Source: Treponema sp.
GTDB lineage: Bacteria > Spirochaetota > Spirochaetia > Treponematales > Treponemataceae
Assembly: GCA_017549025.1 (NCBI GenBank)
Contig: JAFYWB010000070.1
Location: 1 to 53,395 of the forward strand
DNA length: 53,395 nt
Reading direction: 5' to 3'
Part shown: piece by piece, positions 7,306 through 15,703 of the stretch
How the letters are laid out: the number at the start of each line of letters is the position of its first letter
How positions within the stretch are numbered: position 1 is the first letter of the stretch
Notes under the pieces: model-generated
Told to the model about the DNA's origin: nothing
What the model saw: only the letters and a program-made list of their open reading frames with translations
Database searches by the model: none
Made by a program: the position numbers and the translations under genes

Positions 7306-7334
7306 TTGACCAAGATTCTTAAGTTCAGTATAAT
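7306..7334 (+). promoter_or_regulatory. Sigma-70 promoter of the CoA-disulfide reductase gene with overlapping palindrome
   Basis: TTGACC, a 17-bp spacer and TATAAT, a near-consensus promoter. The palindrome GTCAACTTGAC (7300-7310) overlaps the -35, and a half-copy AGTCAAG follows the start, so an operator is plausible. The leader would be about 115 nt. It contains GTGA-N5-TCAC (7395-7407) and a second possible -10 (TATACT, 7430-7435). Confidence 0.7.
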
Positions 7335-7455
7335 TCATGGTGTGGAATAAGTCAAGTTCTTTTTGATGCTGTTGTCATGCTTGATAACTGAATGGTGACA
7401 GTATCACAGAAAGAAAAATAATTTTTCAGTATACTGGGCAACAAGGAGGATATAT

Positions 7456-9144
7456 ATGAAGATTGTAATTGTGGGAGGTGTGGCTGGTGGAGCAACTGCT
7501 GCTGCACGAATCCGTAGGCTTGATGAAAAGGCCGAAATCCTTGTGTTTGAACGAACGGGCTATATTTCCTATGCTAACTGTGGCTTGCCCTATTATATTG
7601 GAGATGTGATTCAAAAAAAGGCGGACTTGACCCTCCAGACTCCAGAAAGCTTTTGGAAGCGATTTCGTATCACGATGAAGGTGCAGCATGAGGTGCTGGC
7701 AATTCACCCTGAAAAAAAGAGCGTTTCTGTTCGGAACCTAGCGACTGGGGAAACCTTTGAGGAAGGCTACGACAAGCTTGTGCTTTCTCCCGGTGCAAAG
7801 GCGGTGGTACCTCAGCTTCCTGGAGTGAACAGCAAGAAGATTTTTACCCTGCGGACGGTGGAAGACACCTTTGCCATAAAGGATTTTGTTACAGAGCATA
7901 AGCCTCGATCCGCTGTCATGGTGGGCGGTGGCTTTATCGGTGTGGAGCTAGCAGAAAATCTGCGGCAGCTGGGACTAGAGGTAACCATTGTTCAGCGGCC
8001 AACTCAGCTATTGTCTCCTTTTGATGCTGATATGGCTTCCTTTATCCACAATCAAATGAGAAAAAATGGAATCAAACTGGCACTGGGAGCCACAGTAACA
8101 GGCTTTCAGGAAAATGCTGAAGGAATCTCCGTGCTGCTGAAGGATGGGAATACTGTCCACGGCGACCTAGTGGTGCTGGCTATTGGCGTAACGCCAGAAA
8201 CAAGCCTTGCCAAGGAAGCTGGCTTGGCCTTGGGACTCAAGGACAGTATTCTGGTGAATGATCGGATGGAAACTTCTATAAAAGACATTTATGCCGTAGG
8301 AGATGCCGTTCAGGTAAAGCATGCCGTAACAGGAGAGGACTCTCTCATTGCTCTAGCAGGACCTGCCAACAAGCAGGGACGCATTGTGGCAGACAATATT
8401 TGTGGTGGAGATAGCCGCTATCTTGGAAGTCAGGGAAGCTCTGTCATCAAGCTCTTTGACATGACAGCTGCCACCACTGGCATTAACGAAAAGCAGGCAC
8501 GTAAGGCTGGTCTTTCCGTAGACAGGGTAATTCTCTCTCCCATGAGTCATGCCGGCTACTATCCCGGTGGCAAGATCATGACCATGAAGGTGGTGTTTGA
8601 AAAAGAAAGCTATCGTCTGTTGGGAGCACAGATTGTAGGGTACGATGGCGTAGACAAGCGAATCGATGTGTTGGCCACTGCAATTCATGCTGGCATGAAG
8701 GCCACGGACTTGAAGGACCTTGACCTTGCCTATGCACCTCCTTATTCCTCTGCCAAAGACCCAGTGAACATGGCTGGCTTTATAATAGACAACATTTCCA
8801 AAGGTTCAAAGCAGTGGCATTTGTCCGATCTAGAAGGGCTTCTTCAGAACAAGGCTGTTACCCTGCTGGATACTCGCACCCCAAAGGAATTTAGCCAAGG
8901 TCATATCGAAGGCTTTACTAATATTCCTGTAGATGAGCTTCGGGAACGAATCAGTGAGATTCCAGTAGAAAAGCCTGTGTATGTGATTTGCCAAAGCGGT
9001 CTTCGTAGCTACATTGCCACCCGCATTTTGGAGGGCTATGGCTATGAAGCCTACAATTTTGCCGGTGGATACAGGTTTTACGAGGCGGTGGTACAGGACA
9101 AGGTTCTCAGTGAAGCAGCCTTTCCCTGTGGCATGGACAAGTAA
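7456..9144 (+). CDS. CoA-disulfide reductase/NADH oxidase-like flavoprotein with rhodanese domain
   Basis: 562 residues. The FAD-binding GGVAGGATAA motif is at the N-terminus, the redox Cys42 in ANCGLPYY, a central NAD(P)H fold (GGGFIGVELAEN), a dimerisation domain, then a C-terminal rhodanese domain with catalytic Cys512 in CQSGLRS. This CoADR-RHD architecture reduces CoA disulfides, persulfides or polysulfides with NAD(P)H and belongs to redox/sulfur defence in anaerobes. AAGGAGG fixes the ATG. The gene stands alone behind its own promoter. Confidence 0.9.
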   Translation: MKIVIVGGVAGGATAAARIRRLDEKAEILVFERTGYISYANCGLPYYIGDVIQKKADLTLQTPESFWKRFRITMKVQHEVLAIHPEKKSVSVRNLATGETFEEGYDKLVLSPGAKAVVPQLPGVNSKKIFTLRTVEDTFAIKDFVTEHKPRSAVMVGGGFIGVELAENLRQLGLEVTIVQRPTQLLSPFDADMASFIHNQMRKNGIKLALGATVTGFQENAEGISVLLKDGNTVHGDLVVLAIGVTPETSLAKEAGLALGLKDSILVNDRMETSIKDIYAVGDAVQVKHAVTGEDSLIALAGPANKQGRIVADNICGGDSRYLGSQGSSVIKLFDMTAATTGINEKQARKAGLSVDRVILSPMSHAGYYPGGKIMTMKVVFEKESYRLLGAQIVGYDGVDKRIDVLATAIHAGMKATDLKDLDLAYAPPYSSAKDPVNMAGFIIDNISKGSKQWHLSDLEGLLQNKAVTLLDTRTPKEFSQGHIEGFTNIPVDELRERISEIPVEKPVYVICQSGLRSYIATRILEGYGYEAYNFAGGYRFYEAVVQDKVLSEAAFPCGMDK

Positions 9145-9185
9145 GGGAAAACAGCGTCTTTTCTCTAGTTACTTCTTTTGAAATA

Positions 9186-9194
9186 TGGTAAACT
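9186..9194 (+). promoter_or_regulatory. Extended -10 placed for a leaderless transcript (symporter gene)
   Basis: TGGTAAACT ends seven nt before the ATG at 9202; AGTTAC lies 17 bp upstream of the -10. Transcription would begin at or next to the start codon, and no Shine-Dalgarno sequence is present. Confidence 0.5.
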
Positions 9195-9201
9195 GACGAT
9201 T

Positions 9202-10620
9202 ATGGACTTTATTAACTCAATACATGGCGTAATTTCTGCCATCAGTAACTTCTTGTATTCACCTTGGGTACCACTGTTTTTGGTGGTGGGTGGATTCTAC
9301 CTGACTTTCAGAACAGGCTTTGTTCAGTTTAAGCTGTTCGGTGAGTCAATTCGTGTGGTCAAGGAAAAGCCAAAGGATGAAAAAGGAATTTCCTCCTTCG
9401 GTGCCTTGATGATGTCTACTGCTAGCCGAGTAGGAACTGGTAACATTATCGGTGTATCCACCTCTATCTGTCTTGGTGGTGTGGGGGCTATCTTTTGGAT
9501 GTGGGCCATCGCCATTATCGGTGGTGCATCTGCCTTTGTGGAATCCACCTTGGCCCAGATTTACAAAAAGCGCAATCCCGACGGAACAAGCTTCGGTGGG
9601 CCCGCTTATTACATGGAGTCTGCCCTGAAGCAGCCTTGGCTCGGTATGGTTTTTGCTGTTATCATCATCCTAACCTATGCGGTTGGATACAATGCCTTGG
9701 CATCCTTTAACCTTCAGTCCACCTTCTCTGGATTCTCCTTCTACAATCCAGAAAGTACACCCCTTGTTATCGGTATCATTCTGACTGTGCTTTTTGCCTT
9801 CTCCATTATGGGTGGTGCCCGGAACTTGGTAAAGGTTTCCAGCCTGTTGGTTCCTCTGATGGGCGTAATTTACATCGCCGTGGCCTTGGTTATCATCGTC
9901 ATGAACATTGGTCGCTTCCCCGCTATGATTGCCAATGTATTTGCAGATGCATTCAACTTTAAGGCTATTTTCGGTGGATTCAGCGGTTCCTGCCTCATGT
10001 ACGGAATTAAGCGTGGTTTGTACTCCAACGAGGCTGGTATGGGTTCTGCTCCCAACGCCGCAGCCACTGCTGATGTTTCTCATCCGGTAAAGCAGGGCTT
10101 GGTACAGATGCTTTCTGTATTCATCGACACTCTGTTGATTTGTTCTGCCACGGCCTTTATGTGTCTCTTGTCCGATGTTACTCCTACTGCAGAAATTGCT
10201 GGTGCAGCTTATGTTCAGCAGTCTCTTCAGTCCACCTTGGGTAACTTTGGCCCCATCTTCATTGCAGTTAGCATGAGCCTCTTTGCCTTTACCACCCTCA
10301 TCGGAAACTATTCCTACTGCGAGGGCTGCTTGCGGTATCTGCTGCGGAAGGAACCAAGCAAGGCTGTACTGTTTGGCTTCCGCATTGTGGCAAGCCTCTT
10401 GGTATTGCTGGGAGCTGTAGTTCAGATGGGCTTTGTATGGGATACCGCCGATATGCTGCAGGGATTGATGGTTGTAATTCACATTCCTGTTATCGTGATT
10501 TTGGCTAGTACTGCCGTTAAGACCCTCAAGGATTACCTGGATCAGAAAAAGGCTGGTGTAGATCCTGTATTCAAGGCTTCCTCCATCGGCATTAAGGAAG
10601 AAACTGATTTCTGGAAGTAG
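9202..10620 (+). CDS. AGCS-family sodium/alanine symporter
   Basis: About 472 residues with eight or more hydrophobic segments. Family signatures include GALMMSTASRVGTGNIIGV, GGPAYYME and NEAGMGSAPNAAATA. It imports alanine or glycine with sodium across the inner membrane. The in-frame TTG at 9178 is disfavoured: family members begin with a short segment like MDFINSIHG, and the -10 element would lie inside the longer version. A strong terminator follows. Confidence 0.93.
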   Translation: MDFINSIHGVISAISNFLYSPWVPLFLVVGGFYLTFRTGFVQFKLFGESIRVVKEKPKDEKGISSFGALMMSTASRVGTGNIIGVSTSICLGGVGAIFWMWAIAIIGGASAFVESTLAQIYKKRNPDGTSFGGPAYYMESALKQPWLGMVFAVIIILTYAVGYNALASFNLQSTFSGFSFYNPESTPLVIGIILTVLFAFSIMGGARNLVKVSSLLVPLMGVIYIAVALVIIVMNIGRFPAMIANVFADAFNFKAIFGGFSGSCLMYGIKRGLYSNEAGMGSAPNAAATADVSHPVKQGLVQMLSVFIDTLLICSATAFMCLLSDVTPTAEIAGAAYVQQSLQSTLGNFGPIFIAVSMSLFAFTTLIGNYSYCEGCLRYLLRKEPSKAVLFGFRIVASLLVLLGAVVQMGFVWDTADMLQGLMVVIHIPVIVILASTAVKTLKDYLDQKKAGVDPVFKASSIGIKEETDFWK

Positions 10621-10642
10621 TTTGTTCTCTAAAAAGAGCAAA

Positions 10643-10683
10643 GCACCTTCTTGGTTTTTATAAACCAGGAAGGTGTTTTTTTT
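10643..10683 (+). terminator. Rho-independent terminator after the symporter gene
   Basis: CACCTTCTTGGTTT pairs with AAACCAGGAAGGTG (13 of 14) around a short loop, followed by eight T residues. Confidence 0.92.
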
Positions 10684-10717
10684 GATACATATATTTTTCC
10701 ACTTTCCCAAAAATCTA

Positions 10718-10726
10718 TGATATAAT
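10718..10726 (+). promoter_or_regulatory. Extended -10 promoter of the PARG-like gene
   Basis: TGATATAAT is a perfect extended -10. The start would be near 10733, with CAGGAGA in the short leader before the ATG at 10758. Confidence 0.6.
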
Positions 10727-10757
10727 GAGTTTGACTTCAACTTTTCAGGAGAAAAAG

Positions 10758-11618
10758 ATGGGAAAAGAGGAAAATATCATTATCTTTGAGGATACGGTGG
10801 AAAAATGTCGTGATATTCCCAAGCTGATGGACAGCATTGTGGCCAGTCGCAAAGGCCAGCAAATTGTTCTTGAGCAAGATGCTTTTCCCTGTGGCAAGGG
10901 ACATCCTCGGTTCCAAGAGCCAGCCCAGCTGGTGCTCAGTAGTCAGAAAAGCTTTGAGGCGGCCCAAAAATATCGTTGTAATCCTGAGTTTGCAAAAAGT
11001 AAAATCTGTGTCTTGAATTTTGCCTCTGCCATGACTCCTGGTGGTGGGGTAAAGCATGGCTCCAGTGCCCAGGAGGAAAGCCTGTGCCGTTGTTCCACCC
11101 TGTATTTTTGCCTTGACGAGGACATTTTATGGCAGCAATTTTATCTGCCCCATCGCAATGGCCTTTCATCCCTTCACAACGATGACCTTATCTACACACC
11201 TAATGTGACGGTGTTCAAGGATGATAGCCCTCAAAACAAGCTCCTTGATGAAAAGGACTGGTATCACGTTGATGTGATTTCCTGTGCCGCACCCAATCTC
11301 CACCGTTATTTTGGCCAGCTGCTGAAGGATTTGGGCGAAGCTGAAGAACCTGCCATCAGTGCCGAACATTTGTTCCAGATTCATACAAAACGACTGAGCC
11401 GTATTCTTGATGTGGCGGTGCAGCAGCAGGTGGATGTGATGATTCTAGGAGCCTTTGGTTGCGGGGCCTTTATGAACGACCCTGTGGTGGTGTCTAAGGC
11501 CATGGTGCAGGTGGCACGGGAATTCGCCTATTGCTTTAAGGTGATTGAGTTCCCTGTGTTTTGCAGACCGCGGGAAAGGGAAAATTACCTGGCCTTTCAA
11601 CAGGCACTGGAAGGATAA
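10758..11618 (+). CDS. TIGR02452-family PARG-like macrodomain protein
   Basis: 286 residues. The signature GGGVKHGSSAQEE (GGG at 95-97, QEE at 105-107, seven residues between) matches the GGG-X6-8-QEE catalytic loop of microbial poly(ADP-ribose) glycohydrolases, where the second Glu is catalytic. LGAFGCGAFMNDP near the C-terminus is the macrodomain-like ligand loop. It probably removes ADP-ribose from proteins or nucleic acid. AGGAG at 10747-10751 selects this ATG over the upstream frame opening. It is monocistronic, with no ADP-ribosyltransferase beside it. Confidence 0.85.
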   Translation: MGKEENIIIFEDTVEKCRDIPKLMDSIVASRKGQQIVLEQDAFPCGKGHPRFQEPAQLVLSSQKSFEAAQKYRCNPEFAKSKICVLNFASAMTPGGGVKHGSSAQEESLCRCSTLYFCLDEDILWQQFYLPHRNGLSSLHNDDLIYTPNVTVFKDDSPQNKLLDEKDWYHVDVISCAAPNLHRYFGQLLKDLGEAEEPAISAEHLFQIHTKRLSRILDVAVQQQVDVMILGAFGCGAFMNDPVVVSKAMVQVAREFAYCFKVIEFPVFCRPRERENYLAFQQALEG

Positions 11619-11620
11619 AC

Positions 11621-11649
11621 TTGACAGCCTCCTAACTCTTTCTTAAAAT
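11621..11649 (+). promoter_or_regulatory. Promoter of the DUF454 gene
   Basis: TTGACA, a 17-bp spacer and TAAAAT, starting three nt after the PARG-like stop codon. The leader is about 20 nt. Confidence 0.7.
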
Positions 11650-11675
11650 TGCCCCATGAAAATGAGGTGTAGGTA

Positions 11676-12092
11676 ATGAAGCAAATAATCATGGTGAGTT
11701 TTGGAGTGCTTTTTCTGGTGCTGGCATTCTTAGGCATATTTTTGCCAGTGCTACCCACCACACCTTTTGTATTGCTTTCAGCCTACCTTTTATCCTGTAA
11801 TCCCAAGGCCCTTTCTTTGGCATTGAAAATCCCCTTTTTCCGTGAGCATTACGAAAATTACAAGGACCGCAAAGGTATTGCTCGAAAAACCTTGATAAAA
11901 AGCTTGGTATACCTGTGGGTTACTATGATTATTTCTATGATTTTGGTAAAACGACTCTGGCTGGTGCTACTTTTGGCCTTTATCGCTATTTGCGTTTCCA
12001 TTCATCTAGTACACATGAGTCATGCCCGTACTGAAGATGACACTCAGGAGAAAAAAGAAGAAGGCCGAACCAGCTGTGCAAAAACAGACTGA
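11676..12092 (+). CDS. DUF454 (YbaN-like) inner-membrane protein
   Basis: 138 residues. The N-terminal membrane segment with FLGIFLPVLPTTPFVLLSAY is diagnostic of DUF454/YbaN, followed by PFFREHYENYKDRKGIARK and two further membrane segments, then a charged cytosolic tail. Function is unknown. It has its own promoter and is convergent with trpB across a terminator. Confidence 0.85.
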   Translation: MKQIIMVSFGVLFLVLAFLGIFLPVLPTTPFVLLSAYLLSCNPKALSLALKIPFFREHYENYKDRKGIARKTLIKSLVYLWVTMIISMILVKRLWLVLLLAFIAICVSIHLVHMSHARTEDDTQEKKEEGRTSCAKTD

Positions 12093-12141
12093 TTCGACCT
12101 TGTATCAACTGAATTCCTTTCTTAAGCTCTTTTCTTCAATC

Positions 12142-12178
12142 TAAAAGCAGGTTCCCAAAACTTCCCTTGAGAACCTGC
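12142..12178 (-). terminator. Terminator of trpB
   Basis: Read on the minus strand, GCAGGTTCTC pairs with GGGAACCTGC (9 of 10), followed by TTTT. It lies between the convergent DUF454 and trpB genes; the T-tract favours the minus strand. Confidence 0.8.
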
Positions 12179-12192
12179 CTCACTAAAAATCA

Positions 12193-13575
12193 TTAAAACT
12201 CATTTCCAGGAAAGCGGGGAATTGCGTCGGTTCCCTTGCGAATATCCTCGTCAGTAGGAAGGTAGTCTCCCATGGTGCCGTTGTTAAAGGCTTCGTAGGC
12301 CTTCATGTCAAAGTAGCCGGTACCAGTGAGGCCAAAGAGGATGGTTTTTTCTTCTCCAGTTTCCTTGCACTTGAGGGCCTCGTCAATGGCGGCCTTAATG
12401 GCGTGGCTGCTTTCTGGGGCAGGGAGGGTACCTTCGGTGCGGGCAAAAAGCTGGGCTGCCTGGAAGATTTCTGTCTGCTGGTAGGAGCGGGCTTCCATGT
12501 GGCCTTCGTGGTACAGCTGTGACAGGACGGAACTCATGCCGTGGTATCGTAGTCCGCCAGAATGGCTTGCAGCTGGCATAAAGCTGGAGCCCAGGGTGTA
12601 CATTTTTTGCATGGGGCAAACTCGACCAGTGTCGCAATAGTCGTAGGCATAAACTCCTCGGGTCAGGCTGGGACAAGAGGCTGGCTCCACCGCAATGAAT
12701 CGGTAGTCCCGTTCGCCCCGCAAGGTTTCTCCCATGAAGGGTGAAATCAGGCCGCCCAAGTTAGAGCCGCCCCCTGCACAGCCAATGATGATGTCAGGCA
12801 CAATGCCAAACTTGTCCATGGCCAGCATTGCCTCCAAGCCGATGATGGACTGGTGCAGCAACACCTGAGACAAAACGCTTCCCAAAACATAGCGGTAGCC
12901 TTCACGGCTGGTGGCAGTTTCCACAGCCTCGGAGATGGCACAGCCTAAGCTTCCCTGGGTGTCGGGGAATTCAGCAAGAATCTGACGGCCAACGGCAGTG
13001 GTGGTGGAGGGGGAGGGAATTACCTGGGCACCATAGGTACGGATAACCTCACGGCGGAAGGGCTTTTGCTCGTAGGAGCATTTTACCTGGTACACAATGC
13101 AGTCTAGGTCAAGGTAGGCACAGGCCATGGAAAGGGCAGTTCCCCACTGGCCAGCTCCTGTCTCGGTGGTAACACCCTTCAGTCCCTGCTTTTTGGCATA
13201 GTAGGCCTGGGCAATGGCTGAGTTTAACTTGTGGCTTCCAGAGGTGTTGTTTCCCTCAAACTTATAGTAAATTTTTGCTGGTGTACCAAGCTTTTTTTCC
13301 AAACAGTAGGCACGAGTCAAGGGTGCGGGACGATACATTCGATAGAACTGGAGGATTTCATCAGGAATAGGAATGTAGCGATCCTTTTCGTTCAGCTCCT
13401 GCTTCACTAGCTCATCACAAAATACCTTTCCCAACTCCTCTGCCGTCATAGGCTGGTGAGTTTTGGGATTGATGAGGGGAGACAGAGGTGTTTTCATATC
13501 TGCCCGCACATTGTACCATGCCTGGGGCATTTCATTTTCGTTCAAATATATCTTGTAGGGAATCTCGTGGTTCAT
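12193..13575 (-). CDS. trpB: TrpB2-type tryptophan synthase beta chain
   Basis: 460 residues, longer than classical TrpB and of the TrpB2 subclass with an N-terminal extension. The PLP lysine is K116 in NNTSGSHKLNSA. ETGAGQWG binds substrate and CAGGGSNLGG binds the PLP phosphate. The enzyme joins indole and serine to tryptophan, or salvages indole. No trpA is next to it, which suits TrpB2 acting alone on free indole. A good AAGGAG and a -35/-10 pair precede it. Confidence 0.93.
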   Translation of the reverse strand: MNHEIPYKIYLNENEMPQAWYNVRADMKTPLSPLINPKTHQPMTAEELGKVFCDELVKQELNEKDRYIPIPDEILQFYRMYRPAPLTRAYCLEKKLGTPAKIYYKFEGNNTSGSHKLNSAIAQAYYAKKQGLKGVTTETGAGQWGTALSMACAYLDLDCIVYQVKCSYEQKPFRREVIRTYGAQVIPSPSTTTAVGRQILAEFPDTQGSLGCAISEAVETATSREGYRYVLGSVLSQVLLHQSIIGLEAMLAMDKFGIVPDIIIGCAGGGSNLGGLISPFMGETLRGERDYRFIAVEPASCPSLTRGVYAYDYCDTGRVCPMQKMYTLGSSFMPAASHSGGLRYHGMSSVLSQLYHEGHMEARSYQQTEIFQAAQLFARTEGTLPAPESSHAIKAAIDEALKCKETGEEKTILFGLTGTGYFDMKAYEAFNNGTMGDYLPTDEDIRKGTDAIPRFPGNEF

Positions 13576-13604
13576 AGCAACTCCTTGTATCTATCTATAG
13601 TAAC

Positions 13605-13633
13605 AGTATAACTGTTTCTATAAAAAGAATCAA
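13605..13633 (-). promoter_or_regulatory. Promoter of trpB
   Basis: On the minus strand: TTGATT, a 17-bp spacer and TATACT, with a leader of about 24 nt carrying AAGGAG. The rest of the 303-bp gap between trpB and the DUF4153 gene (13576-13878) is AT-rich. It holds the opposite promoter at 13844-13872 and nothing else I can name. Confidence 0.7.
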
Positions 13634-13843
13634 GTGGATTTTACTGCTGTTTAGTTGATTAAACTCTGTACTACATCCATTAGAAAGTAAATTATCTGGA
13701 AAAGTAATTCTGCCAATGGCTTTTTTGAGGATGATTAGAGGAAACAAATTGAGTTTATATTACAGACGTTTTACAAAACGAAATGAAACCAATGAAACTG
13801 TAGAATCCTAACTTCTAGCTCATCTTTCTAAAGACTTTTCCCC

Positions 13844-13872
13844 TTGTTTCCCATTTCCTTTGATGATAAACT
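13844..13872 (+). promoter_or_regulatory. Promoter of the DUF4153 gene, leaderless geometry
   Basis: TTGTTT, a 17-bp spacer and TAAACT. The -10 ends six nt before the ATG at 13879, leaving no room for a ribosome-binding site. Confidence 0.55.
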
Positions 13873-13878
13873 AAGGTC

Positions 13879-15555
13879 ATGAATAAGTTTAAGCAATTAT
13901 TTCACTCAGTAGCCAAGATGGTACGAGTGTATCCTGTGCTATACAGTCTCATTTTTGTGGTTTCTCTTTTGGCAACATTGTGGATGCAGCAGGAACTGGA
14001 TGGGGGCACTAACAGGCTTCTCGTTTTAGACTTATTTTGTAGCTCTTTGTTGGCACTTCTTGCCTGTGTCATTACGATTTTGTGGCTGGAGAGACGGGAA
14101 AAAAACATTTGGTGGATAGAGGCACTGGTAAGTCTCCTAGGCTTTGGGCTTGGGCTTTTGATTCGGTTTTTGTGGTATGCCCCAAATACTGGGATTTTTG
14201 GTGCCTGTGCCTGTTTTATTGCCATTTTCCTCTTTTTTTATGTGGGTCGCAGGAATAACAATCTTCTTTCTGTATTGGTGAAGGATCTGGGCTTTTGCCT
14301 ACTTTCAGCTTGTGCGGTGATGGCTGGTCTTGGAATAGTGCTCTTTGCTGTAACGGAAATCATCGTTTCCCTTTCAGGGGAAGTCTTAGAGATTGTCGGG
14401 TCATGTATTTTTGGCTTTGGCTTCTTTTTTGTTCCCCTTTCCATGATGGTTACCTTGTTGTTCAAAAAAGAGGTGGTAGTTTCGAGTGGCCGTGGATTCA
14501 AGATTTTTATGCTGCGGGTGCTCTTTCCCCTGTATTTGGTGTTGCTGGCAGTTCTCTATGTGTACCTAGTAAAGATTTTAGTCCTGCAGGATATGCCTTC
14601 AGGATTAATAAACTGGTTCGTGTCCTATGCCTGTGCCGTGTTCATGTTCTTTTACTTTGTACTAGAGGAATTTCAGCAGGAAAAGTTCGTGGCTATTTTT
14701 CGCGGTCTTGGTGTTTTTTTGCTCCTTCCTCTGCTAGCTGTTCAGTGTCTTGCAGTGACAATCAGAGTGTCAGCCTATGGGCTCACTGCCCAGCGATGGT
14801 ATAGCCTCCTGTTTATGATCTTTTCCTTTGTTTTTGTGGTGGTTGCTCTTGTTAAGAAAGGCCGTTACCGCACTTTTTTGTTTCCTCTTTTGGCCCTCTT
14901 GCTGATGGTGGCAACTCTTACCCCCTTTGATGGCCAACAGATGGCATTCCGTAGTCAAAGTGGCAGAATCCACCAGCTTTTTAATCGCTACCAGGTGCAG
15001 ACAACGGAGGATTTTGAAACAGCTCTAAAGGACATGAGCAATGAAGAGCTAGAAATTCTAGAGGGAGCTTTTGACTATCTTTATTTTCATCGAGAATTAA
15101 CTGACCCACAGGTTTCGATGTTCTTTTCCTCTTATGAAGATTTTTTCAGGGAAGAGAAACTGGAACGGGGCATATCGGAACGTACCATCGTAAAGGAATT
15201 CCAGTACAATATCTATTCCGATTTTGACAAATCCCCTGAGCTGGATATTTCCCAGTACAAGACCATGCACTGGTACAACTATTCTGCAGCTCTTTTCATA
15301 GAAAAGTCTCTCCTGCTCCCCATAGGTAATGGAGAATATCTTGATATGACAGACTACTTTATGGAACGCCTCGTAGACACTTCATCTGAATTTGCTGGCC
15401 TTGACAATGATTACCTGCTGGTATACCAACAAGATGATCTTGCCATTGTCTTTACTCATGTGGCATTACGCTGGGACAAGTTTATTACCCAAGATGCATG
15501 GATTGAAGAAGGTTTTACCTGTGCCGAAATCCAATATCAGGTGCTACGTCTTTAG
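13879..15555 (+). CDS. DUF4153-type polytopic membrane protein
   Basis: 558 residues. The first about 350 form ten or so hydrophobic helices. LYVYLVKILVLQDMPSGLINW and IRVSAYGLTAQRW match the DUF4153 core. The last about 200 residues form a soluble, acidic domain with an Asp/Glu/Tyr-rich stretch (GNGEYLDMTDYF). Function is unknown; some DUF4153 genes lie beside signalling or envelope genes. It stands alone between its leaderless-type promoter and the hairpin at 15586. Confidence 0.7.
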   Translation: MNKFKQLFHSVAKMVRVYPVLYSLIFVVSLLATLWMQQELDGGTNRLLVLDLFCSSLLALLACVITILWLERREKNIWWIEALVSLLGFGLGLLIRFLWYAPNTGIFGACACFIAIFLFFYVGRRNNNLLSVLVKDLGFCLLSACAVMAGLGIVLFAVTEIIVSLSGEVLEIVGSCIFGFGFFFVPLSMMVTLLFKKEVVVSSGRGFKIFMLRVLFPLYLVLLAVLYVYLVKILVLQDMPSGLINWFVSYACAVFMFFYFVLEEFQQEKFVAIFRGLGVFLLLPLLAVQCLAVTIRVSAYGLTAQRWYSLLFMIFSFVFVVVALVKKGRYRTFLFPLLALLLMVATLTPFDGQQMAFRSQSGRIHQLFNRYQVQTTEDFETALKDMSNEELEILEGAFDYLYFHRELTDPQVSMFFSSYEDFFREEKLERGISERTIVKEFQYNIYSDFDKSPELDISQYKTMHWYNYSAALFIEKSLLLPIGNGEYLDMTDYFMERLVDTSSEFAGLDNDYLLVYQQDDLAIVFTHVALRWDKFITQDAWIEEGFTCAEIQYQVLRL

Positions 15556-15585
15556 GGGGAGGACAACCCTCTACTCGGAAGCGTT

Positions 15586-15670
15586 GGGGCAACAGGGAGG
15601 TCCCCTGAGCAGCCGAACTGTGAGCGTAGCGAAGTGCGAGGCTGATTAGGGTTTCCCTGTTGCCCCTTTT
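15586..15670 (+). terminator. Long compound hairpin, terminator or repeat element
   Basis: GGGGCAACAGGGA (15586-15598) and TCCCTGTTGCCCC (15654-15666) are perfect 13-bp arms followed by TTTT. The interior pairs further (CCCCT with AGGG, CAGCC with GGCTG). At 81 nt it is far longer than the other terminators here. The GAGCGTAGCGAAG interior looks like a repetitive palindromic element or structured RNA reused as a terminator. Confidence 0.7.
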
Positions 15671-15687
15671 CACTTTCAATTTACCTA

Positions 15688-15696
15688 TGCTATACT
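15688..15696 (+). promoter_or_regulatory. Extended -10 of the methyltransferase gene, leaderless geometry
   Basis: TGCTATACT ends seven nt before the GTG at 15704. There is no purine-rich site in the CCACCCC between them. The -35 is poor (TTTCAC). Confidence 0.55.
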
Positions 15697-15703
15697 CCAC
15701 CCC

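Noticed and set aside
9178-9201. TTG start for the symporter eight codons earlier
   Set aside because: The -10 element lies inside it and family proteins start at MDFINS.
9670-10740. 356-codon minus-strand frame across the symporter gene
   Set aside because: Antisense shadow of strongly biased codons in the AGCS gene; no start signal, and composition rich in His/Asn/Gln as expected for a shadow.
12193-13575. Remnant of a tryptophan operon
   Set aside because: No trpA or other trp gene is adjacent; TrpB2 is commonly solitary.
13634-13843. Small gene or RNA in the trpB-DUF4153 gap
   Set aside because: I found no frame with a start signal and no stable hairpin with a T-run.
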